A stretch of DNA of 64,000 bases. It comes from Eledone cirrhosa. Lineage: Eukaryota > Mollusca > Cephalopoda > Octopoda > Eledonidae. A program made the position numbers and the translations under genes. The first letter of the stretch is position 1. Each line of letters begins with the position of its first letter. Positions 27,347 to 41,690 of the stretch are shown piece by piece. The stretch spans positions 125,340,112 to 125,404,111 of the forward strand of contig OZ024743.1 of the NCBI GenBank assembly GCA_964016885.1, written 5' to 3'. The notes below the pieces were generated by a model, which had not been told where the DNA came from, ran no database searches, and was given only the letters and a program-made list of their open reading frames with translations.

Positions 27347-29093
27347 GAAGGCACATGGCTTAGTGGTTAGAGCATTGGCCTTGCAATCGAAAGGTTGTGA
27401 GTTCAATTCTCAGACCGGGTGATGTGTTGTTTCCTTGTGCAAGACACTTTATTTCACATTGCTCCAGTTTACTCAGCTGTAGAAATGAGATGATAGGGAC
27501 TGGGGTCCATATCATTCCACTGCAAAGTAGTCATAGAGGTGCCACGGCAAAAAAGCACCCAGCACTCACTGTAAATGAGATTGGTGTTAGCAAGGGCATC
27601 CAGCTGTAGAAATCAAGCCAGAATCAGTTCCCGTCCCACCCTTGCAAGCAGGGAAAAAGCGGACGTAAAATGAAATGATGATGATGATATTTTCATGGTA
27701 AATGCTTTATCCCACATAATTATTTCACATAATATCGAATCTATGAGATTTTGAAAGTATTTATTTTGAGAACAATACCTTAACATCAGTTTGAATGACC
27801 AGTTACAGCCAGTTTCAACAGAAAGAGGTAGAGAATTCTGGCCGGTTTGGGCCAGTTTAAACATTAAAGGGTTAAACCATAGTGTACAAGAAATCAAATG
27901 AAATAGAGGTGCAGAGACACTTGTGTCCCCCCCTAGCTGATACATTCACTAGTATTTATGGTTTTCACAAAGATGTTCATTCAAACTGGTGAAATTTCAT
28001 GTGGTAAGAATACAATCAACATCTGTTGTGCAGTAAAATTATACTATCACCTAGTCAAGTTTAATATCCAAGCAGCAGCCAATGGTTACCTGGTATTGCA
28101 ACAAACAAAATAGTCAAGTCTCAATTCCAAGCAACAATCAAAGTGTGTTTATTACCTAGTATGTTGACAAACCACATAGATATATCTCATTTCCAACCAA
28201 TAAAGGATTTTTATCATATAGTTTGGCAAAAAAAACACATAATCAAGCCTCATTTCCAACCAACAAAGGCTATTTATGATCTAGTATGGTTACAAACCAC
28301 ATAGTCAAGTCTCATTTCCAACCAAACATTTAGGAGGCATGTTAGGTGTAACAAATACAAATAAACAATCCCACTAGTTTTGAAAGATTTATCAACTTAA
28401 TATCTCTTAATTGTATAGCCAGCCTGAAGGTTACCATGAAAACATTTATCATAGAAGATAAAATTCTATGAATTACTAGAGCCAAGTTTAACATGATGAC
28501 AAAATATAGTTCTGGGTTTCATCCTACTATGCAGCACACTAGACAAATGTCTTCTACTTTAAATTTGGGTTGGCCAAAGCTTTACAAGTGAATTTCGATA
28601 GATAGAAACTGTCTGGCAGCCATCAGAGAAAACATTCCGGTTTTAGGATGATAGACTAAATATGTTGCCCCAGTTAACATCATTATCTGGCCCTTAGGTA
28701 CATTTAGCAGCACACACTGTTGTAAATATTCAGGCTAGGTCTCCAATATGATTCTTCTCTTCCTCTTACCAGTCTCGGAAGAACCTGCAAAGAAATAATA
28801 AGCATTCCCTTTTTTTCCTCAGACAAAACATAAATAAATAAAAAGGAAATTTGTTATAAAATTGTTTTTATTGTATAATTTAAAATATATTTATACATAT
28901 ATATATTGGTATTTGTTGTTGTTGTTGGTGACATACACGCAGTCTAAATATTTATTCATGGTGTTTCCTCTAATATTGTAAAGAGTCCACTCTGATACAA
29001 AGAATTCATTTCTCACATCACCATGTGTATAGAGACTACCACAAATAAATCAAGAATTGCCACACTGCAATTACAACTTTGATGAATTGCATA

Positions 29094-29133
<40 letters not shown>

Positions 29134-30200
29134 ATACTTTGGGAAGGTCATGCTGACAATAAAAACACACACACCTGTTGGTTTTCACTTCAATTTATTA
29201 TAAATTTCCAGTTGGTTGGTTGCTTGATTCAATAACCAGATGGTTGTTTATATATTGTCAAAGCTCTTTCGTCACACATACTGTGACTGGGTTTTTATTT
29301 TGTGTCTCTCCTTTGTTCTGTCCTACACCATCTTGTTTTTGTGTGTTGACAACACACAAACCAACCAACTAGCTGGAAATTTATAAATTCAAGTGAAAAC
29401 CAACAGGTGCATGTACTGTTATTTGCAGCAAGACACTCCCAAACTATAACAATATCTGTTTCAACACATGCTTTCAGATAAGAAATCTTGCAAAACGAAT
29501 TCAAAAACGAAGTATATATATGTGTGTGTGTGTGATGCCCCAGCATGGACTCAGCCTGTCAGCTGGAATATGTAATAGAATAATATATACATATATATAT
29601 ACTTCTTGTTGAAATATTGTTCACGTTCTTGGGGAATCTTTTGAGTCTTGATTAGAAGTAAAGTCATAAGGCTGCCACCAGTTTGAAAACTGTAAGACTT
29701 TCTGTCGTTGAACTTCAAACTTCTCATTTCGGCTTTTACGGAAAAGATACGGATCAGCATCAATCATACCTCCAATGATTTCCTGTGTTCCAAGAAGTAG
29801 ACGGTAAAAATATATCAGAAACTATCATTATCAAAGTACTTGGAAGTAAACAAATTTGTCAATATATACATATTTTTTAAATGGTAAATACATATTTGTA
29901 CAAAAACTGTACAAGATTCAGTGGAAAGTGTGTAAATAAATAAACATACTGACAAATGTAAAAATATCTTTTTTTTTACAGACTAAAATAGAGTGAATAT
30001 GCTGGCTCAAGTTTCCATTCTAGTTGGAGTCACCCTCAGAAACTGTGTACAACTCTATCATTCCACAGAGAAATACTCAATTAATGACTTTATAAGCAAA
30101 CCAAATAAGGCAGATAAGCAAATTGGAGATGCTGATAGTTAATTCAATTAGATAGTAAATTATGTAAAAAGCAGATGAAATATAGAATAAATATATATAT
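27347..30200. repeat. array monomer 10
   Basis: 2854 bp, C run 7, A/TA tract 37, body type C, Gln exon. SINE is the common type, so the sharing with monomer 9 is confined to the exon side. Confidence 0.95.
29621..29782 (-). other. extra CWF19L2 terminal exon, copy 10
   Basis: Same Lys37 to Gln change as copy 9. Open. Confidence 0.9.
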
Positions 30201-31949
30201 GAAGGCACATGGCTTAGTGGTTAGAGCATTGGCCTTGCAATCGAAAGGTTGTGAGTTCAATTCTCAGACCGGGTGATGTGTTGTTTCCTTGTGCAAGACA
30301 CTTTATTTCACATTGCTCCAGTTTACTCAGCTGTAGAAATGAGATGATAGGGACTGGGGTCCATATCATTCCACTGCAAAGTAGTCATAGAGGTGCCACG
30401 GCAAAAAAGCACCCAGCACTCACTGTAAATGAGATTGGTGTTAGCAAGGGCATCCAGCTGTAGAAATCAAGCCAGAATCAGTTCCCGTCCCACCCTTGCA
30501 AGCAGGGAAAAAGCGGACGTAAAATGAAATGATGATGATGATATTTTCATGGTAAATGCTTTATCCCACATAATTATTTCACATAATATCGAATCTATGA
30601 GATTTTGAAAGTATTTATTTTGAGAACAATACCTTAACATCAGTTTGAATGACCAGTTACAGCCAGTTTCAACAGAAAGAGGTAGAGAATTCTGGCCGGT
30701 TTGGGCCAGTTTAAACATTAAAGGGTTAAACCATAGTGTACAAGAAATCAAATGAAATAGAGGTGCAGAGACACTTGTGTCCCCCCCTAGCTGATACATT
30801 CACTAGTATTTATGGTTTTCACAAAGATGTTCATTCAAACTGGTGAAATTTCATGTGGTAAGAATACAATCAACATCTGTTGTGCAGTAAAATTATACTA
30901 TCACCTAGTCAAGTTTAATATCCAAGCAGCAGCCAATGGTTACCTGGTATTGCAACAAACAAAATAGTCAAGTCTCAATTCCAAGCAACAATCAAAGTTT
31001 GTTTATTACCTAGTATGTTGACAAACCACATAGATATATCTCATTTCCAACCAACAAAGGATTTTTATCATATAGTATGGCAAAAAAAAACACATAATCA
31101 CGCCTCATTTCCAACCAACAAAGGCTATTTATGATCTAGTATGGTTACAAACCACATAGTCAAGTTTCATTTCCAACCAAACATTTAGGAGGCATGTTAG
31201 GTGTAACAAATACAAATAAACAATCCCACTAGTTTTGAAAGATTTATCAACTTAATATCTCTTAATTGTATAGCCAGCCTGAAGGTTACCATGAAAACAT
31301 TTATCATAGAAGATAAAATTCTATGAATTACTAGAGCCAAGTTTAACATGATGACAAAATATAGTTCTGGGTTTCATCCTACTATGCAGCACACTAGACA
31401 AATGTCTTCTACTTTAAATTTGGGTTGGCCAAAGCTTTACAAGTGAATTTCGATAGATAGAAACTGTCTGGCAGCCATCAGAGAAAACATTCCGGTTTTA
31501 GGATGATAGACTAAATATGTTGCCCCAGTTAACATCATTATCTGGCCCTTAGGTACATTTAGCAGCACACACTGTTGTAAATATTCAGGCTAGGTCTCCA
31601 ATATGATTCTTCTCTTCCTCTTACCAGTCTCGGAAGAACCTGCAAAGAAATAATAAGCATTCCCTTTTTTTCCTCAGACAAAACATAAATAAATAAAAAG
31701 GAAATTTGTTATAAAATTGTTTTTATTGTATAATTTAAAATATATTTATACATATATATATTGGTATTTGTTGTTGTTGTTGGTGACATACACGCAGTCT
31801 AAATATTTATTCATGGTGTTTCCTCTAATATTGTAAAGAGTCCACTCTGATACAAAGAATTCATTTCTCACATCACCATGTGTATAGAGACTACCACAAA
31901 TAAATCAAGAATTGCCACACTGCAATTACAACTTTGATGAATTGCATAA

Positions 31950-32009
<60 letters not shown>

Positions 32010-33076
32010 ATACTTTGGGAAGGTCATGCTGACAATAAAAACACACACACCTGTTGGTTTTCACTTCAATTTATTATAAATTTCCAGTTGGTTGGTTGCT
32101 TGATTCAATAACCAGATGGTTGTTTATATATTGTCAAAGCTCTTTCGTCACACATACTGTGACTGGGTTTTTATTTTGTGTCTCTCCTTTGTTCTGTCCT
32201 ACACCATCTTGTTTTTGTGTGTTGACAACACACAAACCAACCAACTAGCTGGAAATTTATAAATTCAAGTGAAAACCAACAGGTGCATGTACTGTTATTT
32301 GCAGCAAGACACTCCCAAACTATAACAATATCTGTTTCAACACATGCTTTCAGATAAGAAATCTTGCAAAACGAATTCAAAAACGAAGTATATATATGTG
32401 TGTGTGTGTGATGCCCCAGCATGGACTCAGCCTGTCAGCTGGAATATGTAACAGAATAATATATACATATATATATACTTCTTGTTGAAATATTGTTCAC
32501 GTTCTTGGGGAATCTTTTGAGTCTTGATTAGAAGTAAAGTCATAAGGCTTCCACCAGTTTGAAAACTGTAAGACTTTCTGTCGTTGAACTTCAAACTTCT
32601 CATTACGGCTTTTACGGAAAAGATACGTATCAGCATCAATCATACCTCCAATAATTTCCTGTGTTCCAAGAAGTAGAGGGTAAAAATATATCAGAAACTA
32701 TCATTATCAAAGTACTTGGAAGTAAACAAATTTGTCAATATATACATATTTTTTAAATGGTAAATACATATTTGTACAAAAACTGTACAAGATTCAGTGG
32801 AAAGTGTGTAAATAAATAAACATACTGACAAATGTAAAAATATCTTTTTTTTTACAGACTAAAATAGAGTGTATATGCTGGCTCAAGTTTCCATTCTAGT
32901 TGGAGTCACCCTCAGAAACTGTGTACAACTCTATCATTCCACAGAGAAATACTCAATTAATGACTTTATAAGCAAACCAAATAAGGCAGATAAGCAAATT
33001 GGAGATGCTGATAGTTAATTCAATTAGATAGTAAATTATGTAAAAAGCAGATGAAATATAGAATAAATATATATAT
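30201..33076. repeat. array monomer 11
   Basis: 2876 bp, C run 7, A/TA tract 58, body type B with the Thr exon. These markers are otherwise found only in monomers 1 and 2, about 24 kb away. Confidence 0.95.
32497..32658 (-). other. extra CWF19L2 terminal exon, copy 11
   Basis: Carries the Thr11 version with the same two silent changes as copies 1 and 2, although flanked by Pro11 copies. Confidence 0.9.
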
Positions 33077-34824
33077 GAAGGCACATGGCTTAGTGGTTAG
33101 AGCATTGGCCTTGCAATCGAAAGGTTGTGAGTTCAATTCTCAGACCGGGTGATGTGTTGTTTCCTTGTGCAAGACACTTTATTTCACATTGCTCCAGTTT
33201 ACTCAGCTGTAGAAATGAGATGATAGGGACTGGGGTCCATATCATTCCACTGCAAAGTAGTCATAGAGGTGCCACGGCAAAAAAGCACCCAGCACTCACT
33301 GTAAATGAGATTGGTGTTAGCAAGGGCATCCAGCTGTAGAAATCAAGCCAGAATCAGTTCCCGTCCCACCCTTGCAAGCAGGGAAAAAGCGGACGTAAAA
33401 TGAAATGATGATGATGATATTTTCATGGTAAATGCTTTATCCCACATAATTATTTCACATAATATCGAATCTATGAGATTTTGAAAGTATTTATTTTGAG
33501 AACAATACCTTAACATCAGTTTGAATGACCAGTTACAGCCAGTTTCAACAGAAAGAGGTAGAGAATTCTGGCCGGTTTGGGCCAGTTTAAACATTAAAGG
33601 GTTAAACCATAGTGTACAAGAAATCAAATGAAATAGAGGTGCAGAGACACTTGTGTCCCCCCCCTAGCTGATACATTCACTAGTATTTATGGTTTTCACA
33701 AAGATGTTCATTCAAACTGGTGAAATTTCATGTGGTAAGAATACAATCAACATCTGTTGTGCAGTAAAATTATACTATCACCTAGTCAAGTTTAATATCC
33801 AAGCAGCAGCCAATGGTTACCTGGTATTGCAACAAACAAAATAGTCAAGTGTCAATTCCAAGCAACAATCAAAGTTTGTTTATTACCTAGTATGTTGACA
33901 AACCACATAGATATATCTCATTTCCAACCAATAAAGGATTTTTATCATATAGTATGGCAAAAAAAACTCATAATCAAGCCTCATTTCCAACCAACAAAGG
34001 CTATTTATGATCTAGTATGGTTACAAACCACATAGTCAAGTCTCATTTCCAACCAAACATTTAGGAGGCATGTTAGGTGTAACAAATACAAATAAACAAT
34101 CCCACTAGTTTTGAAAGATTTATCAACTTAATATCTCTTAATTGTATAGCCAGCCTGAAGGTTACCATGAAAACATTTATCATAGAAGATAAAATTCTAT
34201 GAATTACTAGAGCCAAGTTTAACATGATGACAAAATATAGTTCTGGGTTTCATCCTACTATGCAGCACACTAGACAAATGTCTTCTACTTTAAATTTGGG
34301 TTGGCCAAAGCTTTACAAGTGAATTTCGATAGATAGAAACTGTCTGGCAGCCATCAGAGAAAACATTCCGGTTTTAGGATGATAGACTAAATATGTTGCC
34401 CCAGTTAACATCATTATCTGGCCCTTAGGTACATTTAGCAGCACACACTGTTGTAAATATTCAGGCTAGGTCTCCAATATGATTCTTCTCTTCCTCTTAC
34501 CAGTCTCGGAAGAACCTGCAAAGAAATAATAAGCATTCCCTTTTTTTCCTCAGACAAAACATAAATAAATAAAAAGGAAATTTGTTATAAAATTGTTTTT
34601 ATTGTATAATTTAAAATAAATTTATACATATATATATTGGTATTTGTTGTTGTTGTTGGTGACATACACGCAGTCTAAATATTTATTCATGGTGTTTCCT
34701 CTAATATTGTAAAGAGTCCACTCTGATACAAAGAATTCATTTCTCACATCACCATGTGTATAGAGACTACCACAAATAAATCAAGAATTGCCACACTGCA
34801 ATTACAACTTTGATGAATTGCATA

Positions 34825-34864
<40 letters not shown>

Positions 34865-35931
34865 ATACTTTGGGAAGGTCATGCTGACAATAAAAACACA
34901 CACACCTGTTGGTTTTCACTTCAATTTATTATAAATTTCCAGTTGGTTGGTTGCTTGATTCAATAACCAGATGGTTGTTTATATATTGTCAAAGCTCTTT
35001 CGTCACACATACTGTGACTGGGTTTTTATTTTGTGTCTCTCCTTTGTTCTGTCCTACACCATCTTGTTTTTGTGTGTTGACAACACACAAACCAACCAAC
35101 TAGCTGGAAATTTATAAATTCAAGTGAAAACCAACAGGTGCATGTACTGTTATTTGCAGCAAGACACTCCCAAACTATAACAATATCTGTTTCAACACAT
35201 GCTTTCAGATAAGAAATCTTGCAAAACGAATTCAAAAACGAAGTATATATATGTGTGTGTGTGTGATGCCCCAGCATGGACTCAGCCTGTCAGCTGGAAT
35301 ATGTAATAGAATAATATATACATATATATATACTTCTTGTTGAAATATTGTTCACGTTCTTGGGGAATCTTTTGAGTCTTGATTAGAAGTAAAGTCATAA
35401 GGCTTCCACCAGTTTGAAAACTGTAAGACTTTCTGTCGTTGAACTTCAAACTTCTCATTTCGGCTTTTACGGAAAAGATACGGATCAGCATCAATCATAC
35501 CTCCAATGATTTCCTGTGTTCCAAGAAGTAGACGGTAAAAATATATCAGAAACTATCATTATCAAAGTACTTGGAAGTAAACAAATTTGTCAATATATAC
35601 ATATTTTTTAAATGGTAAATACATATTTGTACAAAAACTGTACAAGATTCAGTGGAAAGTGTGTAAATAAATAAACATACTGACAAATGTAAAAATATCT
35701 TTTTTTTTACAGACTAAAATAGAGTGAATATGCTGGCTCAAGTTTCCATTCTAGTTGGAGTCACCCTCAGAAACTGTGTACAACTCTATCATTCCACAGA
35801 GAAATACTCAATTAATGACTTTATAAGCAAACCAAATAAGGCAGATAAGCAAATTGGAGATGCTGATAGTTAATTCAATTAGATAGTAAATTATGTAAAA
35901 AGCAGATGAAATATAGAATAAATATATATAT
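33077..35931. repeat. array monomer 12
   Basis: 2855 bp, C run 8, A/TA tract 37. Type C variant with aaaactcataatc and aagtgtcaatt, shared with monomers 16 and 17. Consensus exon. Confidence 0.95.
35352..35513 (-). other. extra CWF19L2 terminal exon, copy 12
   Basis: Consensus product, open. Confidence 0.9.
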
Positions 35932-37690
35932 GAAGGCACATGGCTTAGTGGTTAGAGCATTGGCCTTGCAATCGAAAGGTTGTGAGTTCAATTCTCAGAC
36001 CGGGTGATGTGTTGTTTCCTTGTGCAAGACACTTTATTTCACATTGCTCCAGTTTACTCAGCTGTAGAAATGAGATGATAGGGACTGGGGTCCATATCAT
36101 TCCACTGCAAAGTAGTCATAGAGGTGCCACGGCAAAAAAGCACCCAGCACTCACTGTAAATGAGATTGGTGTTAGCAAGGGCATCCAGCTGTAGAAATCA
36201 AGCCAGAATCAGTTCCCGTCCCACCCTTGCAAGCAGGGAAAAAGCGGACGTAAAATGAAATGATGATGATGATATTTTCATGGTAAATGCTTTATCCCAC
36301 ATAATTATTTCACATAATATCGAATCTATGAGATTTTGAAAGTATTTATTTTGAGAACAATACCTTAACATCAGTTTGAATGACCAGTTACAGCCAGTTT
36401 CAACAGAAAGAGGTAGAGAATTCTGGCCGGTTTGGGCCAGTTTAAACATTAAAGGGTTAAACCATAGTGTACAAGAAATCAAATGAAATAGAGGTGCAGA
36501 GACACTTGTGTCCCCCCCCCCCCCCCCTAGCTGATACATTCACTAGTATTTATGGTTTTCACAAAGATGTTCATTCAAACTGGTGAAATTTCATGTGGTA
36601 AGAATACAATCAACATCTGTTGTGCAGTAAAATTATACTATCACCTAGTCAAGTTTAATATCCAAGCAGCAGCCAATGGTTACCTGGTATTGCAACTAAC
36701 AAAATAGTCAAGTCTCAATTCCAAGCAACAATCAAAGTTTGTTTATTACCTAGTATGTTGACAAACCACATAGATATATCTCATTTCCAACCAACAAAGG
36801 ATTTTTATCATATCGTATGGCAAAAAAAAACACATAATCACGCCTCATTTCCAACCAACAAAGGCTATTTATGATCTAGTATGGTTACAAACCACATAGT
36901 CAAGTTTCATTTCCAACCAAACATTTAGGAGGCATGTTAGGTGTAACAAATACAAATAAACAATCCCACTAGTTTTGAAAGATTTATCAACTTAATATCT
37001 CTTAATTGTATAGCCAGCCTGAAGGTTACCATGAAAACATTTATCATAGAAGATAAAATTCTATGAATTACTAGAGCCAAGTTTAACATGATGACAAAAT
37101 ATAGTTCTGGGTTTCATCCTACTATGCAGCACACTAGACAAATGTCTTCTACTTTAAATTTGGGTTGGCCAAAGCTTTACAAGTGAATTTCGATAGATAG
37201 AAACTGTCTGGCAGCCATCAGAGAAAACATTCCGGTTTTAGGATGATAGACTAAATATGTTGCCCCAGTTAACATCATTATCTGGCCCTTAGGTACATTT
37301 AGCAGCACACACTGTTGTAAATATTCAGGCTAGGTCTCCAATATGATTCTTCTCTTCCTCTTACCAGTCTCGGAAGAACCTGCAAAGAAATAATAAGCAT
37401 TCCCTTTTTTTCCTCAGACAAAACATAAATAAATAAAAAGGAAATTTGTTATAAAATTGTTTTTATTGTATAATTTAAAATATATTTATACATATATATA
37501 TTGGTATTTGTTGTTGTTGTTGGTGACATACACGCAGTCTAAATATTTATTCATGGTGTTTCCTCTAATATTGTAAAGAGTCCACTCTGATACAAAGAAT
37601 TCATTTCTCACATCACCATGTGTATAGAGACTACCACAAATAAATCAAGAATTGCCACACTGCAATTACAACTTTGATGAATTGCATAAA

Positions 37691-37747
<57 letters not shown>

Positions 37748-38814
37748 ATACTTTGGGAAGGTCATGCTGACAATAAAAACACACACACCTGTTGGTTTTC
37801 ACTTCAATTTATTATAAATTTCCAGTTGGTTGGTTGCTTGATTCAATAACCAGATGGTTGTTTATATATTGTCAAAGCTCTTTCGTCACACATACTGTGA
37901 CTGGGTTTTTATTTTGTGTCTCTCCTTTGTTCTGTCCTACACCATCTTGTTTTTGTGTGTTGACAACACACAAACCAACCAACTAGCTGGAAATTTATAA
38001 ATTCAAGTGAAAACCAACAGGTGCATGTACTGTTATTTGCAGCAAGACACTCCCAAACTATAACAATATCTGTTTCAACACATGCTTTCAGATAAGAAAT
38101 CTTGCAAAACGAATTCAAAAACGAAGTATATATATGTGTGTGTGTGTGATGCCCCAGCATGGACTCAGCCTGTCAGCTGGAATATGTAATAGAATAATAT
38201 ATACATATATATATACTTCTTGTTGAAATATTGTTCACGTTCTTGGAGAATCTTTTGAGTCTTGATTAGAAGTAAAGTCATAAGGCTTCCACCAGTTTGA
38301 AAACTGTAAGACTTTCTGTCGTTGAACTTCAAACTTCTCATTTCGGCTTTTACGGAAAAGATACGGATCAGCATCAATCATACCTCCAATGATTTCCTGT
38401 GTTCCAAGAAGTAGACGGTAAAAATATATCAGAAACTATCATTATCAAAGTACTTGGAAGTAAACAAATTTGTCAATATATACATATTTTTTAAATGGTA
38501 AATACATATTTGTACAAAAACTGTACAAGATTCAGTGGAAAGTGTGTAAATAAATAAACATACTGACAAATGTAAAAATATCTTTTTTTTTACAGACTAA
38601 AATAGAGTGAATATGCTGGCTCAAGTTTCCATTCTAGTTGGAGTCACCCTCAGAAACTGTGTACAACTCTATCATTCCACAGAGAAATACTCAATTAATG
38701 ACTTTATAAGCAAACCAAATAAGGCAGATAAGCAAATTGGAGATGCTGATAGTTAATTCAATTAGATAGTAAATTATGTAAAAAGCAGATGAAATATAGA
38801 ATAAATATATATAT
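35932..38814. repeat. array monomer 13
   Basis: 2883 bp, C run 16, A/TA tract 56, body type A. Exon has a silent Ser change (TCC to TCT) shared only with monomer 14. Confidence 0.95.
38235..38396 (-). other. extra CWF19L2 terminal exon, copy 13
   Basis: Consensus product with a silent TCC to TCT at Ser50. Open. Confidence 0.9.
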
Positions 38815-40564
38815 GAAGGCACATGGCTTAGTGGTTAGAGCATTGGCCTTGCAATCGAAAGGTTGTGAGTTCAATTCTCAGACCGGGTGATGTGTTGTTT
38901 CCTTGTGCAAGACACTTTATTTCACATTGCTCCAGTTTACTCAGCTGTAGAAATGAGATGATAGGGACTGGGGTCCATATCATTCCACTGCAAAGTAGTC
39001 ATAGAGGTGCCACGGCAAAAAAGCACCCAGCACTCACTGTAAATGAGATTGGTGTTAGCAAGGGCATCCAGCTGTAGAAATCAAGCCAGAATCAGTTCCC
39101 GTCCCACCCTTGCAAGCAGGGAAAAAGCGGACGTAAAATGAAATGATGATGATGATATTTTCATGGTAAATGCTTTATCCCACATAATTATTTCACATAA
39201 TATCGAATCTATGAGATTTTGAAAGTATTTATTTTGAGAACAATACCTTAACATCAGTTTGAATGACCAGTTACAGCCAGTTTCAACAGAAAGAGGTAGA
39301 GAATTCTGGCCGGTTTGGGCCAGTTTAAACATTAAAGGGTTAAACCATAGTGTACAAGAAATCAAATGAAATAGAGGTGCAGAGACACTTGTGTCCCCCC
39401 CCCCCTAGCTGATACATTCACTAGTATTTATGGTTTTCACAAAGATGTTCATTCAAACTGGTGAAATTTCATGTGGTAAGAATACAATCAACATCTGTTG
39501 TGCAGTAAAATTATACTATCACCTAGTCAAGTTTAATATCCAAGCAGCAGCCAATGGTTACCTGGTATTGCAACTAACAAAATAGTCAAGTCTCAATTCC
39601 AAGCAACAATCAAAGTTTGTTTATTACCTAGTATGTTGACAAACCACATAGATATATCTCATTTCCAACCAACAAAGGATTTTTATCATATCGTATGGCA
39701 AAAAAAAACACATAATCACGCCTCATTTCCAACCAACAAAGGCTATTTATGATCTAGTATGGTTACAAACCACATAGTCAAGTTTCATTTCCAACCAAAC
39801 ATTTAGGAGGCATGTTAGGTGTAACAAATACAAATAAACAATCCCACTAGTTTTGAAAGATTTATCAACTTAATATCTCTTAATTGTATAGCCAGCCTGA
39901 AGGTTACCATGAAAACATTTATCATAGAAGATAAAATTCTATGAATTACTAGAGCCAAGTTTAACATGATGACAAAATATAGTTCTGGGTTTCATCCTAC
40001 TATGCAGCACACTAGACAAATGTCTTCTACTTTAAATTTGGGTTGGCCAAAGCTTTACAAGTGAATTTCGATAGATAGAAACTGTCTGGCAGCCATCAGA
40101 GAAAACATTCCGGTTTTAGGATGATAGACTAAATATGTTGCCCCAGTTAACATCATTATCTGGCCCTTAGGTACATTTAGCAGCACACACTGTTGTAAAT
40201 ATTCAGGCTAGGTCTCCAATATGATTCTTCTCTTCCTCTTACCAGTCTCGGAAGAACCTGCAAAGAAATAATAAGCATTCCCTTTTTTTCCTCAGACAAA
40301 ACATAAATAAATAAAAAGGAAATTTGTTATAAAATTGTTTTTATTGTATAATTTAAAATATATTTATACATATATATATTGGTATTTGTTGTTGTTGTTG
40401 GTGACATACACGCAGTCTAAATATTTATTCATGGTGTTTCCTCTAATATTGTAAAGAGTCCACTCTGATACAAAGAATTCATTTCTCACATCACCATGTG
40501 TATAGAGACTACCACAAATAAATCAAGAATTGCCACACTGCAATTACAACTTTGATGAATTGCA

Positions 40565-40625
<61 letters not shown>

Positions 40626-41690
40626 ATACTTTGGGAAGGTCATGCTGACAATAAAAACACACACACCTGTTGGTTTTCACTTCAATTTATTATAAATTTC
40701 CAGTTGGTTGGTTGCTTGATTCAATAACCAGATGGTTGTTTATATATTGTCAAAGCTCTTTCGTCACACATACTGTGACTGGGTTTTTATTTTGTGTCTC
40801 TCCTTTGTTCTGTCCTACACCATCTTGTTTTTGTGTGTTGACAACACACAAACCAACCAACTAGCTGGAAATTTATAAATTCAAGTGAAAACCAACAGGT
40901 GCATGTACTGTTATTTGCAGCAAGACACTCCCAAACTATAACAATATCTGTTTCAACACATGCTTTCAGATAAGAAATCTTGCAAAACGAATTCAAAAAC
41001 GAAGTATATATATGTGTGTGTGTGTGATGCCCCAGCATGGACTCAGCCTGTCAGCTGGAATATGTAATAGAATAATATATACATATATATATACTTCTTG
41101 TTGAAATATTGTTCACGTTCTTGGAGAATCTTTTGAGTCTTGATTAGAAGTAAAGTCATAAGGCTTCCACCAGTTTGAAAACTGTAAGACTTTCTGTCGT
41201 TGAACTTCAAACTTCTCATTTCGGCTTTTACGGAAAAGATACGGATCAGCATCAATCATACCTCCAATGATTTCCTGTGTTCCAAGAAGTAGACGGTAAA
41301 AATATATCAGAAACTATCATTATCAAAGTACTTGGAAGTAAACAAATTTGTCAATATATACATATTTTTTAAATGGTAAATACATATTTGTACAAAAACT
41401 GTACAAGATTCAGTGGAAAGTGTGTAAATAAATAAACATACTGACAAATGTAAAAATATCTTTTTTTTTACAGACTAAAATAGAGTGAATATGCTGGCTC
41501 AAGTTTCCATTCTAGTTGGAGTCACCCTCAGAAACTGTGTACAACTCTATCATTCCACAGAGAAATACTCAATTAATGACTTTATAAGCAAACCAAATAA
41601 GGCAGATAAGCAAATTGGAGATGCTGATAGTTAATTCAATTAGATAGTAAATTATGTAAAAAGCAGATGAAATATAGAATAAATATATAT
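38815..41690. repeat. array monomer 14
   Basis: 2876 bp, C run 11, A/TA tract 56, body type A, silent TCT in the exon. Sister of monomer 13. Confidence 0.95.
41113..41274 (-). other. extra CWF19L2 terminal exon, copy 14
   Basis: Same silent Ser50 TCT as copy 13. Open. Confidence 0.9.
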